Shown in pieces: positions 16,788 to 27,312 of a DNA stretch of 64,000 nt. The notes beneath the pieces are model-generated. The model was not told where the DNA came from and did no database searches. It worked only from the letters and a program-made list of their open reading frames with translations. Source of the stretch: an uncultured Flavobacteriaceae bacterium (lineage in GTDB: Bacteria; Bacteroidota; Bacteroidia; Flavobacteriales; Flavobacteriaceae); contig CAJJCA010000002.1 in assembly GCA_905182575.1 (NCBI GenBank), forward strand, positions 1 to 64,000. Direction: 5' to 3'. The translations under genes and the position numbers were made by a program. Each line of letters begins with the position of its first letter. Within the stretch, counting starts at the first letter, position 1.

Positions 16788-16838
16788 GCCGAGCCGCGCC
16801 GCAGCAGCTTCTCGAGCTCCTCCATCATCTCCTCCGCG
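16788..16838. other. 51-bp GC-rich foreign block
   Basis: By count 36 of 51 bases are G or C, in an otherwise AT-rich window. The reverse strand reads AEEMMEELEKLLRRGSA with a G or C in every third position, which is the codon usage of a high-GC organism. It lies exactly between the FN3 remnant and the tail of the M60 gene and is not in frame with either. Confidence 0.75.
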
Positions 16839-16889
16839 AATAAGAAAGAAGTGTGAATAGAAAACTAAAGTATTTTAATATATGGTTTC

Positions 16890-19800
16890 TCATCTTTTTA
16901 CAATTTTAAATGTTTTTCTAACTGTTTTTCCTTCCAATGTCACTATGTAAGTTCCTGCTGGAACACCAGTTAAATCTAATTCTGTTTTTCTTGATTCCAA
17001 AATGTTTTTCTCTAGTAAACACCAGATCTCCTTTGGTGGTAAATACACTCATCTTCTGCCCATACAACTTCTCCATTTACAAAAACATTTTCTATTATTC
17101 CAATATCAAATAGAAGATATCTTCTGAAATAAAGATTTCTTTCTCTATCACTCCTTGACAGCCTAGGTTTGTACTGATCTTGATAATACTCAGTCCTGTT
17201 TGAAGAATCGTGTTAAAGTTGTTATCCTTCACTTCAAACCTTTCTCCATTAACCTCAATGCTATAACTCTTAGAACCCCGCTTAATTGTATACTGGTAGT
17301 TCTGTTATCATTATCCACATCTATAAACGCGCTAAGGGCTTTAGGTTCTCCTATAACAACTTCAAAACATTGTTCGTATGCGTCTTGACCTGTTACTTTA
17401 AAGCAAACCGAATAAGTTCCCTTAGCAAGACCCGAAACTGAAGCAGTCATGTTCTCGCCAGCTATTAATATTGGATCCTTTCCAGTAATGCTAATGGTAT
17501 AATCATGAGAGTTGTCCTCCACACTAAGACCTATCGAACCATCGCTGTTGCCAATACAAGTAGCATTAGTTACCTCAACTTTATTATTATTGATAGGAAG
17601 ACTAAATATTTTATTGACGGGAGGACTAAATGTTTTACAACCATCAAAATTAACTGTTGCACCTAAAGGAGTTTCAGGACATTTATCTGTTATAACTTCA
17701 ACCTCTAAAATATGATTGTTTTTTACTACCCAATCCCAATTTAAAGTAAGGGCAGAAAGAGACCATTCGCCTGTATCTACCATTACAGCGTAATCTCCAT
17801 GTGAATCAGAATTTAAACCGTCTGCCCAATTAGTATAACTAGATTCACTTCCATTAACCCACTTCCATTTACCTTTCTTAATTATATCTGTATATCCAAT
17901 CCACAATCCACGATAAGAAGCAATACCCTCAATTAAATTTTTTGATTTAGCACTTTCAAAAATAAATTTATTTTCTTCTTCAGATTCAATAACAGCTAAA
18001 TAAGATTTAGAATTGGTTGAAGCCATTACTCTAGCTTCATCCCAAGTTTTTTTTGTTTTAGAAGCATAATAATTATGAGAATTAAAATTTCCAAGGTATA
18101 TGTAATCAACAGCTAAATTTAATACTCCATCCTTATCAGGATCATTAAAAGTATCACAAACATCTCCAATTTCGTCATCATCAGAATCTGCTTGATCTAC
18201 ATTGGCTACACTTGGACAATTATCATTTTCATTAGTAATTCCATCCCCATCAATATCGTCATCACAAACATCGCCAATTCCATCATAATCTACATCAGAT
18301 TGATCTGAGTTGAATGTGTCTATGCAATTATCACATATGTCTGAAATACCATCGCTATCTGTGTCAGTACTTTTATATGAATCTCCATAATAAGTGCTAA
18401 TTATCAAATCTATTTGTTCTTTCATATTCTTACTGTACTCATCTTTGTCAAAATTTGATGTTGCATAAGTGTAACGAGGTTGTTGAACATTCCCTACCTT
18501 ATCATAATTTGAGTCATACCATTTTTGAAATTCAGAAGTGTTCCCTGGAACTAAATTTTTATATTCTATTAGTTGGCAAAATACTTTATCACTTTTTGGT
18601 AAGTCTTTTAATTGCTCAATTGTAGCTGATGAGGGTTGACGTCCCCAAAAATGAAAAAAGGGTATCATGTTAACTCCAATAGCATTGGAAGCAGCAACTA
18701 TAAGTTCATCATCAGAAATTCCATCAATACACCTCTCATTCATGAAATCATGATTTATTCCCGTGTATTGTTTCCACTCTTCAAAAAAGACTTTATGGGT
18801 ATTATGGAACTGCTTCCCATCCGAATAAATCAGCGATTTCTACATACATTGCATGACCTCTATGTTGATATCTAACTTCATGATTTACGTTTTCAATCAT
18901 TGTAGGATCACGATCTATTTCTCTGTTATTCCTAAAATTATTAGTCATCATCCAATCCATGGTAGTTTCATCCATAGTTAAACGTTGAAATGCAGAATAT
19001 TTAAAAGATTCATCAAGTGAAACACCATGATATTTGTTTAAAAAATAAACCATAGGTAAATGAACTATGGATTCCACCGCATTACCTAAAGTCGGGTGGT
19101 GCTCCAAATGTCCCATTTCATGTAACACAGTTGTAAAGTGGCCCTGTTTATAAAATTCTTTCTCTGGAATGACATCTCCATGCCCAAAAACAGCTGTTGC
19201 GGTCATACCGTCATCTTGATAAACTGCTGGGTAACCCGTTCCGTAACTTCCATCGGGTATTCTTGAATCTGTAATTATATACTCAGGTCTGGTGCGTTCA
19301 AAAGGTCTTCCTCCAGCATAATTAAATGCATCTAAAATTTCATCCCATTTTTGCATCATTTCTGTTGGATCAGTAGGTGTTTTAGTACCTTTATTACTAT
19401 CTAATGAACCGCTCATTTGTCTAGATGTAAGGGTGGTCATAAACTTATCAGACTCTAGATCAACCCAAGGAACATGCATTTTATCAACTTCTTCTTTCCA
19501 AAGGGAAGGATCAGATTTTTTACCCTCTCTTGATGAAAAATAAGGGGCTTTCACGGCTTTTTTAATAGTCACATCAAACCAGCCAAGATTTAAACCTTCT
19601 GGAACTAACACATAGATGCCTCCTCCAAAAGGATTCGCTATTTTAGAGCTCTCAGATGTTAAAACGAATTTATTAGAAATTCTAACAAATCTGTTTTTAT
19701 CACTTAATTTGGTGTGATCTCTTTGGTGAGCTCCTATCATTATCTTAATTTCTTTATCAACAAAAGCTGGTGGAATGGAAATAGTAATAACTTCTCCAGC

Positions 19801-21052
19801 AGCTGCATAGTATCCTGTTGGTCTAATAACATCCCAAGTATCTCCCAAATGCCTTGCCCCTGGCACATAATTATAGTCACCATTTATTTCAACAGTAGCG
19901 GTTTCAACTCTTGGTGCTGAGTCACTAACTTTTCCAGGAAATGCTTCGTGAGCCTCAAACTTAATACCTTCCATTTTTGAGATATTTGAAGAAGTATATT
20001 CATCATCAAAAATTTGTTGTTGAATGTAATAGATGGTTTGTGATGGAATTGGTAAATCAACGATTTTTACTTTAGATCCACCAACTAATTTACCATTACT
20101 TTGAATAAATAATGGATCATTTTTATATTCATATGCGTTTATGAAATCAAATACTTCATTTCTTACTTTAGCGAAATTTCCCCACCAATTAATTTGAATA
20201 ATGCTTAAGTAATTTTTTAACTGAGCATTACTTAAAATATTATCACCATTTACATGATTTTTCATTGCAATTAAAGCTGCTTTTAAATCATTAGCGTCTC
20301 CATCACTTTTTGGTGAAAAGATTTTAAAGTTATCAAACATCATTGATGAGGTGAAATCTTGGAAATAATCATATGATGTATTTAAAGCATTATTTAACCA
20401 CCCTATTCTTATATGGTTATTTAATATCGTTTGTTTTATTTTTTCAAAATCATAAAAATCATCAAAGAGTCCTGAGCTTGACTCGGAATTGAGAATTGTT
20501 TCCCATTTTTTATTTTCAAAATCAAGAATTAATCTAAACTTTACCCACTCATTGACATCAAAAAATCCGATAGTATTTCTGCTTCCTCCTGGATGATTTG
20601 GTTCCCCTCTATTATATCCTCCATCTGTAGTAATTTAAGATAACTTTATATCTATTATCATTTATTTTATCAGTCCAAATATTTATTCCTTCACTATTAT
20701 CGTTCCATCCTCTAGATAACTCTAAAATTTCTTTTCTCCCCCTAGAACTTCCAAGATCAGTGATTTTAAAATCAAATATAAATTCAATACTTTTAGAAAA
20801 ATCTAGTTTAGAATTTAATATTTTAGGTAGAAAGATTCCTTGAGTTGAATTTAATAATATCACATTTTTATAACCATCTCCTTCATTTCTAAATTCGATT
20901 TGATTATTAATTACGCCATTTTTCGTGTGAAATGCTGTGTAATTGACTATTTCATCATTTAGATTATTCTCAAACTTATATGAAGCAATTTGACAAAATG
21001 AGAATGAGAATGAGAAAAAAATAATTAGGGAAAGTAAAATATTTTTTTTCAT
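16890..21052 (-). CDS. Secreted multidomain M60-type metalloprotease with LamG-like, TSP3, C-type-lectin-like and T9SS sorting domains (several frame changes)
   Basis: One gene of about 1,387 codons is split by about five frame changes (near 20633, 18806, 17276, 17100, 17010). Order from the ATG at 21050-21052: signal peptide (MKKNILLSLIIFFSFSFSFC); LamG/concanavalin-like domain to about residue 220; an M60-like peptidase with zinc motif in VLHEMGHLEHHPTLGNAVES near residue 642, fitting HExxH plus a downstream glutamate; thrombospondin type 3 calcium repeats (DTDSDGISDICDNC, DVDYDGIGDVCDDDIDGDGI) near 895-970; a C-type-lectin-like domain (GLWIGYTDIIKKGKWKWVNG, then YTNWADG) near 980-1115; a repeat region; and a T9SS type A tail (ELDLTGVPAGTYIVTLEGKT, VRKTFKIVKR). 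M60 enzymes cleave glycoproteins such as mucins. It is probably exported by T9SS and binds glycans. Flanking direct repeats suggest acquisition. Confidence 0.78.
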
Positions 21053-21131
21053 GATAAAATATTTAATTTTTATTAAGATAAGCATAAAATTTAAACCCTT
21101 GTCTGTTAGTAATTTATAACCCTGTTAAAAA

Positions 21132-21230
21132 TAAAAAAATCTCAACAGCGGTAGTGACTTACAAGCTACCCTACTTATATAATATCGGTTTTCTTTTGGG
21201 GGGAGGTGTTCGTATGGGTTTGTGTAATGG
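21132..21230 (+). repeat. Diverged direct repeat, copy 2
   Basis: Begins AAAAAAATCTCAACAGCGG, contains GCTACCCTACTTATATAATAT and ends with CGGTTTTCTTTTGGGGGGAG plus GTGTTCGTATGGGTTTGTGTAAT. Parallel to copy 1 (16053-16148), about 5.08 kb away, and just upstream of the M60 gene's start. The rest of 21053-21415 holds no gene that I can see. Confidence 0.6.
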
Positions 21231-21415
21231 ATTGGGAACTAATTTATACTTCCCAAAACTTAAAGGAATACGATTCAGTGCTGAAGTAAAGAAACCACTA
21301 TGCCAAAGCGTAAGTGGCATTTAAATGAAAAACAAACTTTACTCTGTTTTTGGAGTTTAACATCCTTTTGCTCACAAAAGCAAAGCACCCGAGAAGACGT
21401 GTTATAGGCCAAATA

Positions 21416-23006
21416 TTAGTTCATCTGATTTACCTTGACCATCACGTGATAGCGGGGGTCGTCAATGTTTTTTTCAATTACCTTTTCAAGTCTAGGGGAG
21501 GCCTTAATCATCAAGTTTTGGCATTCCTCACTAAGATGTTGAATGGTTAGGGTTTTACCTACCGCTTCATATTTATCAACCATTTGATAAAGAGCTTCCA
21601 AAGCAGAATGATCACTCACCCGAGATACTAAAAGCATTATTTTTTGGATCATCATTCACATCAAATTTGCTTTTAAACTCTTGTATGCTCCCAAAAAATA
21701 ATGGACCCCATATTTCATAAACCTTTGTTCCATCGTCTAAAAAGTGTTTTCTCGCTCGGATGCGTTTCGCGTTTTCCCAAGCAAAAACTAGCGCACTTAT
21801 TATAATTCCTGCTATTACCGCAACGGCAAGGTCAAAAATTACAGTAAGCGTTGATACGCTAATTAATACAAATGCATCGCTTAATGGAATTTTATTTAAT
21901 ATTCTAAAACTACTCCAAGCAAAAGTTCCAAAAACAACCATAAACATTACGCCAACAAGGGCAGCGATGGGTACCTGCTCAATCAAGCTAGAGGCAAAAA
22001 GTATAAATGCCAAAAGAGTAAGCGCTGCCACAATTCCTGACAAACGATTTCGCCCACCAGATTTAATGTTTATAATGGATTGTCCGATCATCGCACATCC
22101 TCCCATCCCTCCAAAAAGGCCTGTGATTATGTTTGCGCCTCCCTGAGCCACACACTCGCGGTTTGCGTTCCCTCTTGTTTCTGTGAGCTCATCGACAAGG
22201 TTAAGGGTCATTAGAGACTCTATAAGGCCAATTGCAGCGAGAATGATTGCATAGGGTGTTATGAAACTAAGGGTTTCCATATTAAGTGGAATTTTAGTAA
22301 AAATATCCGTTTGAAATTGTGGCAAGCCTCCTTCTAATCCTGTTCCTCCGCCATCGATAATAAAGCTTCCTACGGTAGCTACGTTCATATTACTTAACAA
22401 AACAATTGCAGTAACCGCTCCAATTGCGATCAAAGCTTCTGGTAGTTTCTTATTTAGTTTGGGGAGGAAAAACATTATCCCCATGGTCAAAAGTACCAAG
22501 CCAATCATCATTAACAAATCTATTCCTTGCAACCATTGAGAGTTACCATCAACTACTTTTTTAAACATCCCCAATTGAGATAAAAAAATCACAATGGCCA
22601 GTCCGTTGACAAATCCCATCATCACAGAGTGTGGAATCAACCTTACAAATTTTCCTAATTTTAATAGTCCGACGACCGTTTGAATAGTTCCCATTAAAAT
22701 AACTGTGGCGAAAAGATAATACAATCCAAGGTTGTCCTCTGCAGCCCCCATACTGTTTCCTGTCGCAACAAGGCTGACCATTACTACGGCCAACGCTCCA
22801 GTGGCGCCACTGATCATTCCAGGCCTACCTCCAAAGATTGATGTAATCAAACCAATCATAAACGCAGCATATAGTCCCACAAGAGGGTCTACCCCTGCCA
22901 CAAAGGCAAAAGCAACTGCTTCGGGAACAAGTGCAAGCGCTACGGTTAAACCGCTAATAATGTCATTTTTGGCGTTGGGAACGCTGTCTTTAATAAGCTT
23001 TATCAT
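21416..23006 (-). CDS. SulP-family anion transporter with STAS domain, one frame change
   Basis: A 464-residue membrane part begins MIKLIKDSVPNAKNDIISGL and shows the SulP helices and signature regions: ALALVPEAVAFAFVAGVDPL, GGRPGMISGATGALAVV, GGMGGCAMIGQSIINIKSGG. It ends in the start of a STAS domain (IWGPLFFGSIQEFKSKFD). A frame change between about 21612 and 21655 leads into the rest of STAS: LLVSRVSDHSALEALYQMVD. Total about 530 residues is normal. SulP proteins carry sulfate, bicarbonate or other anions, often with Na+ or H+; the substrate cannot be decided here. It is transcribed divergently from the esterase gene at 23119. Confidence 0.88.
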
Positions 23007-23118
23007 ATGTATAGAAAAGCTGCAAGATTAAGGCTTTTTATTCAAAAATAAGTTATTAAATTTGAGAGTTTGTGAATAGGAGTTCACCATTGGCTGTTTT
23101 AATTAGATATAAAAAACT

Positions 23119-23883
23119 ATGAAAATATTTGATTGCCCTTCTAATGTTATTGTTTTTAAACCTAGGACTAAGTCAAGATTACTCCAAAGAGCTATTCGTT
23201 CAAAACAATGATACCCTGCCCTATCGAATGTTATTGCCTAAAGATTATTCTCCCCTTAAACAATATCCAATGATTGTTTTTTTGCATGGTTCGGGGGAAC
23301 GTGGTAGTGATAACGAGGCGCAATTGGTTCATGGAGATTGGCTGTTTAAAACAACCGATTTTAAAAATAATTATCCTGCAATTGTTGTTTTTCCGCAGTG
23401 TGCAAAAAACAAGTTTTGGGCCAATCGCTCTGCTTCAAAAAGTGATCATAATGGTTCCTATCACTTTGAGGGGGCTTTATCCGAAATACGATTCTTGATC
23501 AATTGGAATCATTGATCGGCCAATTAGAAAATACGCTTTCAGTAAACAAAAAGAAAATATACATCGGCGGGTTGTCAATGGGTGGAATGGGAACCTTTGA
23601 AATGGTCGCTAGAAATCCAAACAAATTTGCTGCAGCATTCCCAATTTGTGGAGGAACAAATGTTCGCTTTGCCAGTTTAATGAAAGACACTCCCTTTTGG
23701 ATATTTCATGGAGAAGCAGATACCGTCGTGCCAGTGACTTATTCTAAAGAAATATATGAGGCTTTGAAAAATTTAGATGCTGAGGTTGAGTTGACGCTTT
23801 ATCCGGAGGCTGGACACGACAGCTGGAACAATGTTTTTAAAGAGCCCGGACTTATGCCTTGGGTTTTTAAACACTCGCGCTAG
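23119..23883 (+). CDS. Secreted alpha/beta-hydrolase esterase (PHB depolymerase/phospholipase-like), two frame changes
   Basis: Signal peptide core LIALLMLLFLNLGLSQDYSK is followed by YPMIVFLHGSGERGSDNEAQ (oxyanion HGSGERG), then YPAIVVFPQCAKNKFW, then the nucleophile elbow in IYIGGLSMGGMGTFEMV (GLSMGG), aspartate in FHGEADTVVPV and histidine in LYPEAGHDSWN. The catalytic triad is complete. The two halves are in different frames, joined near 23500 at ILDQLESLIGQLEN. Adding one T near 23129 also links the ATG at 23119 (MKIF) to the signal core. Members act on small esters outside the cytoplasm; the substrate is unknown. Confidence 0.82.
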
Positions 23884-23892
23884 TTCAATCAA

Positions 23893-24132
23893 ATGGAGCG
23901 TGTTGTCAAGGATTATGCGGTAAAAGTAATTCCAAATGCTAAAATAATTAGATTGGAGCAACGCTCAAATACGATTAAGGTTTGGGTCAATTCCCCAGCC
24001 ATAAATGGAAAAGCAAACAAAGCTGTGCTTAAACTTTTAGCAGATCATTTTAAGGTGAAATCCAGGGAAATATCGATTCTAAAAGGTGAAAAATCTCCAA
24101 TGAAAATCATTCGTGTTGATTCTGTAAATTAA
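23893..24132 (+). CDS. DUF167 (YggU) family protein
   Basis: This 79-residue protein begins MERVVKDYAVKVIPNAKIIR and contains the family core SNTIKVWVNSPAINGKANKA followed by VLKLLADHFKVKSREISILKGEKSPMK-type sequence. The small alpha/beta fold is widely conserved but has no firm function. It begins 9 bp after the esterase stop and is probably co-transcribed with it. The frame is intact and the length is usual for the family. Confidence 0.88.
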   Translation: MERVVKDYAVKVIPNAKIIRLEQRSNTIKVWVNSPAINGKANKAVLKLLADHFKVKSREISILKGEKSPMKIIRVDSVN

Positions 24133-24190
24133 TTTGGGAATTGAAGGCTGAATTTATATCTTAATGCCTTTCTAAATTTATTATAAAAAA

Positions 24191-25040
24191 TTGTAAAAAA
24201 ATTCTTATCGGTTTTGCTTTCTCTCCAAATCTCAAGGCAAATGTCTATGAGGCCTTACGAATGGCTTTCTTTTTTGATGCGGAATTAACCTTTGTACATG
24301 TAGGAGAAAAGACGCCAGAAAAAGAAACCCGCTTTGAGGGATTGCTTCATTCTTGTACCATCCAACCCAAAAAAATTTCTATTCACTGGAAACAGGGAAA
24401 GCCCATACAAACACTACTTCAAGCTTGTGATGATTTTGAGGTAGATTTATTACTCCTTGGGGCGCTCAAAAGAGAAAATGTTTTAAAATTTTATTTGGGT
24501 TCTATTGCCAGAAAAATAACGCGGAGAGCAAAGTGCTCTGTAATGCTTTTAATTAATCCGTCTGTAGAACGACACCCCTGTGAACACATTGTCGTCAATG
24601 GTTTTGACAGTCCCCAAACAAAAGATACCATAGAAGCTGCGTTTATTGTTGCCAAAGCATTTGGAACTCCTAAGATCACACTTGTAGAAGAAATAAGCCG
24701 ATCTAAAGTTGCCGTAAGTGTTGATGATGACCGAAGTTTGCGTAAAGCAACATTAAGAAAAGAACGCCTAAGAAGGCAAGAACAAACTCGTGTGCGTGAT
24801 GTTGTAAAAAAACTCCCCGCCGAAATCAAAAAAGATGTTAATTGGGTCACCCAAAGTATTTTTGGTAGAAGGGGATATTCCATTGGCCACTATGCAAGAA
24901 TTGTACGATCAGACCTTTTGATTATGAACGCCCAAGAAAACTCAAGTTTTTTTGATCGTTTTTTTACGCGTGATTTGGATCATATTTTAGCCGAATTACC
25001 CACAGATGTGCTAATTGTTAATTCCAAGAAGCATGCATAA
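24191..25040 (+). CDS. Universal stress protein (tandem UspA-like)
   Basis: The protein has two UspA-like halves. The first begins KKILIGFAFSPNLKANVYEA and contains VDLLLLGALKRENVLKFYLG then IARKITRRAKCSVMLLI. The second starts HIVVNGFDSPQTKDTIEAAF and ends DLDHILAELPTDVLIVNSKK. No ATG precedes KKILIG. A TTG at 24191 would open it if the T at 24194 is an extra base; otherwise translation would begin at the internal ATG at 24261, losing the first strand. It overlaps the following SulP gene by 8 bp, so regulation and function may be linked to anion uptake. Confidence 0.8.
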
Positions 25041-27252
25041 AGTCAGTCCTATTAAAACCTTTTTCACCGGTCTTCCAAAAAACATCTTTTCGGGATTTGT
25101 GGTTTCGCTTATTGCTCTTCCACTAGGACTAGGCCTTGCCATTGCTTCTGAGGCTCCTCCTATGGCGGGAATTATTTCGGCCATTGCTGGTGGGGTAATT
25201 GTTTCGATTTTTGGAGGTTCAAACTTAACCATTACTGGGCCTGGCAACGGGTTGGTAATCGTAATCTTGGCGGCTATTGTCGGCCTTGGAGGCGAGGATC
25301 TATACCAAGGTTATCTTTTCACACTTGCTGCAATTATGGTTTCTGGCTTATTCTTATTTCTTTTTGGGGTTTTCAGACTTGGAGGATTAAGTGAGTTTTT
25401 TCCCTCTTCTGCCCTTCAAGGAATGTTGGCCGCCATTGGAGTTGGAATTTTAGCAAAACAGTTTCATGTGATGCTCGGATTTACCTCCGTAAAAGGCGAT
25501 ACGATCAATCAATTAATTCTTTTTCCTGATTCCATAAGATTACTATTTACAAGCCCTTCTGGCCAAGTTGTTTTGGCTGCGGCTATTGGAATACTTAGCC
25601 TGGTGTTTCTCTTTTTATATTCGAGAATAAGAAATCCTTTATTTCACCTTATACCAGCTCCAATGTGGGTTGTGGTCGGCTCTATTGCCGTATCCTATTA
25701 TTATGAATTTGTGCTTAACAACCCAAGCCCTTTGAGCCCAGATTTAATGATCTTACTTCCCGAAAATTTATTGGGTTCTATTCCAAGTCCAGATTTTGGA
25801 AAATTGTTTAGTATAGAATTTTTTGGATTCGCGTTGTCCATAACCCTCGTTGCCGTAATTGAATCCCTTTTAAGCATCAAGGCTGTTGACAAACTAGATC
25901 CGCTAAAAAGAAGATCGAACATAAATAAAGATCTTAGAGCATTAGGGGTTGCAACGATGGTAAGCGGTTACTTCGGAGGATTAAACGTAGTTACGGTTAT
26001 TGCCAGGAGCTCTGTCAATGTAAATAATGGAGGAAATAATCGTTCCGCCAACTTCTTCCACGCTGCTTTTTTGGTTGCTTTTATTCTGCTTTTTGCGCCT
26101 CAGATTCAAAGAATTCCACTTCCCGCTTTGGCAGCAATTTTGGTTTATACTGGCTATCGATTAGCCGCTCCAGAAAATTTATTAAAAATATATAAAATCG
26201 GTCGGGAACAGGCTTTCATATTTATCATTACTCTTTTTGCAACGCTTTTTACCAGTTTGATTAGCGGAATCCTGATTGGTATTGTCTCTACTTTTTTGAT
26301 TCATCTGATTTTAAACAAAAGTGCGAGTTTATTTCGTCGAAATTGGCTTAAACCTAACGTACTGATGTACCTCGAACAAGGCACAGGAAACTATTATGTT
26401 AGTGTGAAAAACTTCTGTAGTTTCTTAAACTTTTTTAAGCTGAAAGCAAAGTTGGATGAAATTCCTGAAAATGAACATGCCATTGTTGATTTTTCGCTTT
26501 GTGAGTTTGTGGATCATACAGTAATGGAGGGGTTGAGCGACTACAGTAGGAGCTTTTCTAGAAAAGGTGGTAACTTTGAAATTATCGGCTTGGATATTCA
26601 TGCCGCTGAAACAGATCATCCCTTTGCTGTTCGAAAAACACTCCCAGACAGTTCGTTTCTTAGTTTTAGTCTTTCGTTAACCAAAAGACAAACGCTTTTA
26701 CAAAAACTTTCTCAAAAATTAAATTGGTTTTACCTTCCAGATCCCATTGATAGTTTTGGAGATCTAGACCGGTTCTTATTTTTTAAAACCAAATCCATAA
26801 ACTACAGATACAATAGCTTAAATAGCAAAAATGATGAGTCCCAACTTTTTGATTTATCGTTTAGCGAAGGAGCATTTATTGCTAAAGAGGATTTAAAGTC
26901 TACATTTTTACAAGTTAAATCTCCAATAGAAATGCCTGTTTTTGTGCTGAACAAAGAAAACATAATGACCTCTATTTTTAATTTGGTCGGGTTTGAAGAC
27001 ATCAACTTTAAGGAACATCCTGATTTTTCAGGAAGATTTCACCTCAATGGTGAAAACAAAGAAGAAATTAAATCCTTTTTCTGTGACGATATTATCTATT
27101 TCTTTGAAAGTCACCCTGCCTACTATTTGGAATCTAAGGGAGACAGTCTTCTTATAAAAGGCAAAGAAAGGTTGGCCAGTATTCAAGAAATAAAAAAGAT
27201 GATGGCTTTCGCTGAGGAGCTCTTAAGAATATTAAGAAACAAAAACCTTTAG
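25033..27252 (+). CDS. SulP-family transporter with long C-terminal extension
   Basis: An intact 739-residue protein starts at ATG 25033 (MHKVSPIKTFFTGLPKNIFS). The first 480 residues are SulP membrane helices (SGFVVSLIALPLGLGLAIAS, ATMVSGYFGGLNVVTVIARS). Next is a STAS-like domain with NEHAIVDFSLCEFVDHTVME near residue 490. The last 170 residues form an extra domain (FSGRFHLNGENKEEIKSFF) that I do not recognise. SulP members of this long type in Bacteroidota are often next to carbonic anhydrase, suggesting bicarbonate transport, but none is present here. Its start overlaps the universal stress gene, indicating translational coupling. Confidence 0.87.
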   Translation: MHKVSPIKTFFTGLPKNIFSGFVVSLIALPLGLGLAIASEAPPMAGIISAIAGGVIVSIFGGSNLTITGPGNGLVIVILAAIVGLGGEDLYQGYLFTLAAIMVSGLFLFLFGVFRLGGLSEFFPSSALQGMLAAIGVGILAKQFHVMLGFTSVKGDTINQLILFPDSIRLLFTSPSGQVVLAAAIGILSLVFLFLYSRIRNPLFHLIPAPMWVVVGSIAVSYYYEFVLNNPSPLSPDLMILLPENLLGSIPSPDFGKLFSIEFFGFALSITLVAVIESLLSIKAVDKLDPLKRRSNINKDLRALGVATMVSGYFGGLNVVTVIARSSVNVNNGGNNRSANFFHAAFLVAFILLFAPQIQRIPLPALAAILVYTGYRLAAPENLLKIYKIGREQAFIFIITLFATLFTSLISGILIGIVSTFLIHLILNKSASLFRRNWLKPNVLMYLEQGTGNYYVSVKNFCSFLNFFKLKAKLDEIPENEHAIVDFSLCEFVDHTVMEGLSDYSRSFSRKGGNFEIIGLDIHAAETDHPFAVRKTLPDSSFLSFSLSLTKRQTLLQKLSQKLNWFYLPDPIDSFGDLDRFLFFKTKSINYRYNSLNSKNDESQLFDLSFSEGAFIAKEDLKSTFLQVKSPIEMPVFVLNKENIMTSIFNLVGFEDINFKEHPDFSGRFHLNGENKEEIKSFFCDDIIYFFESHPAYYLESKGDSLLIKGKERLASIQEIKKMMAFAEELLRILRNKNL

Positions 27253-27312
27253 ATTAAATGCCCATATTGTGAAATAACATAAATTTATATATTAATTAAA
27301 ACCTATAATCTT

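Noticed and set aside
16788..16838. GC-rich block as an in-frame fusion linker of the FN3 gene
   Set aside because: The coding-like frame (AEEMMEELEKLLRRGSA) differs from the FN3 frame, and the base composition does not match either side.
21443..21456. CACGTG in CATCACGTGATAG as a third parS
   Set aside because: It shares only the central CACGTG; the flanking TGTT and AACA arms are missing, and it lies inside the SulP STAS coding part.
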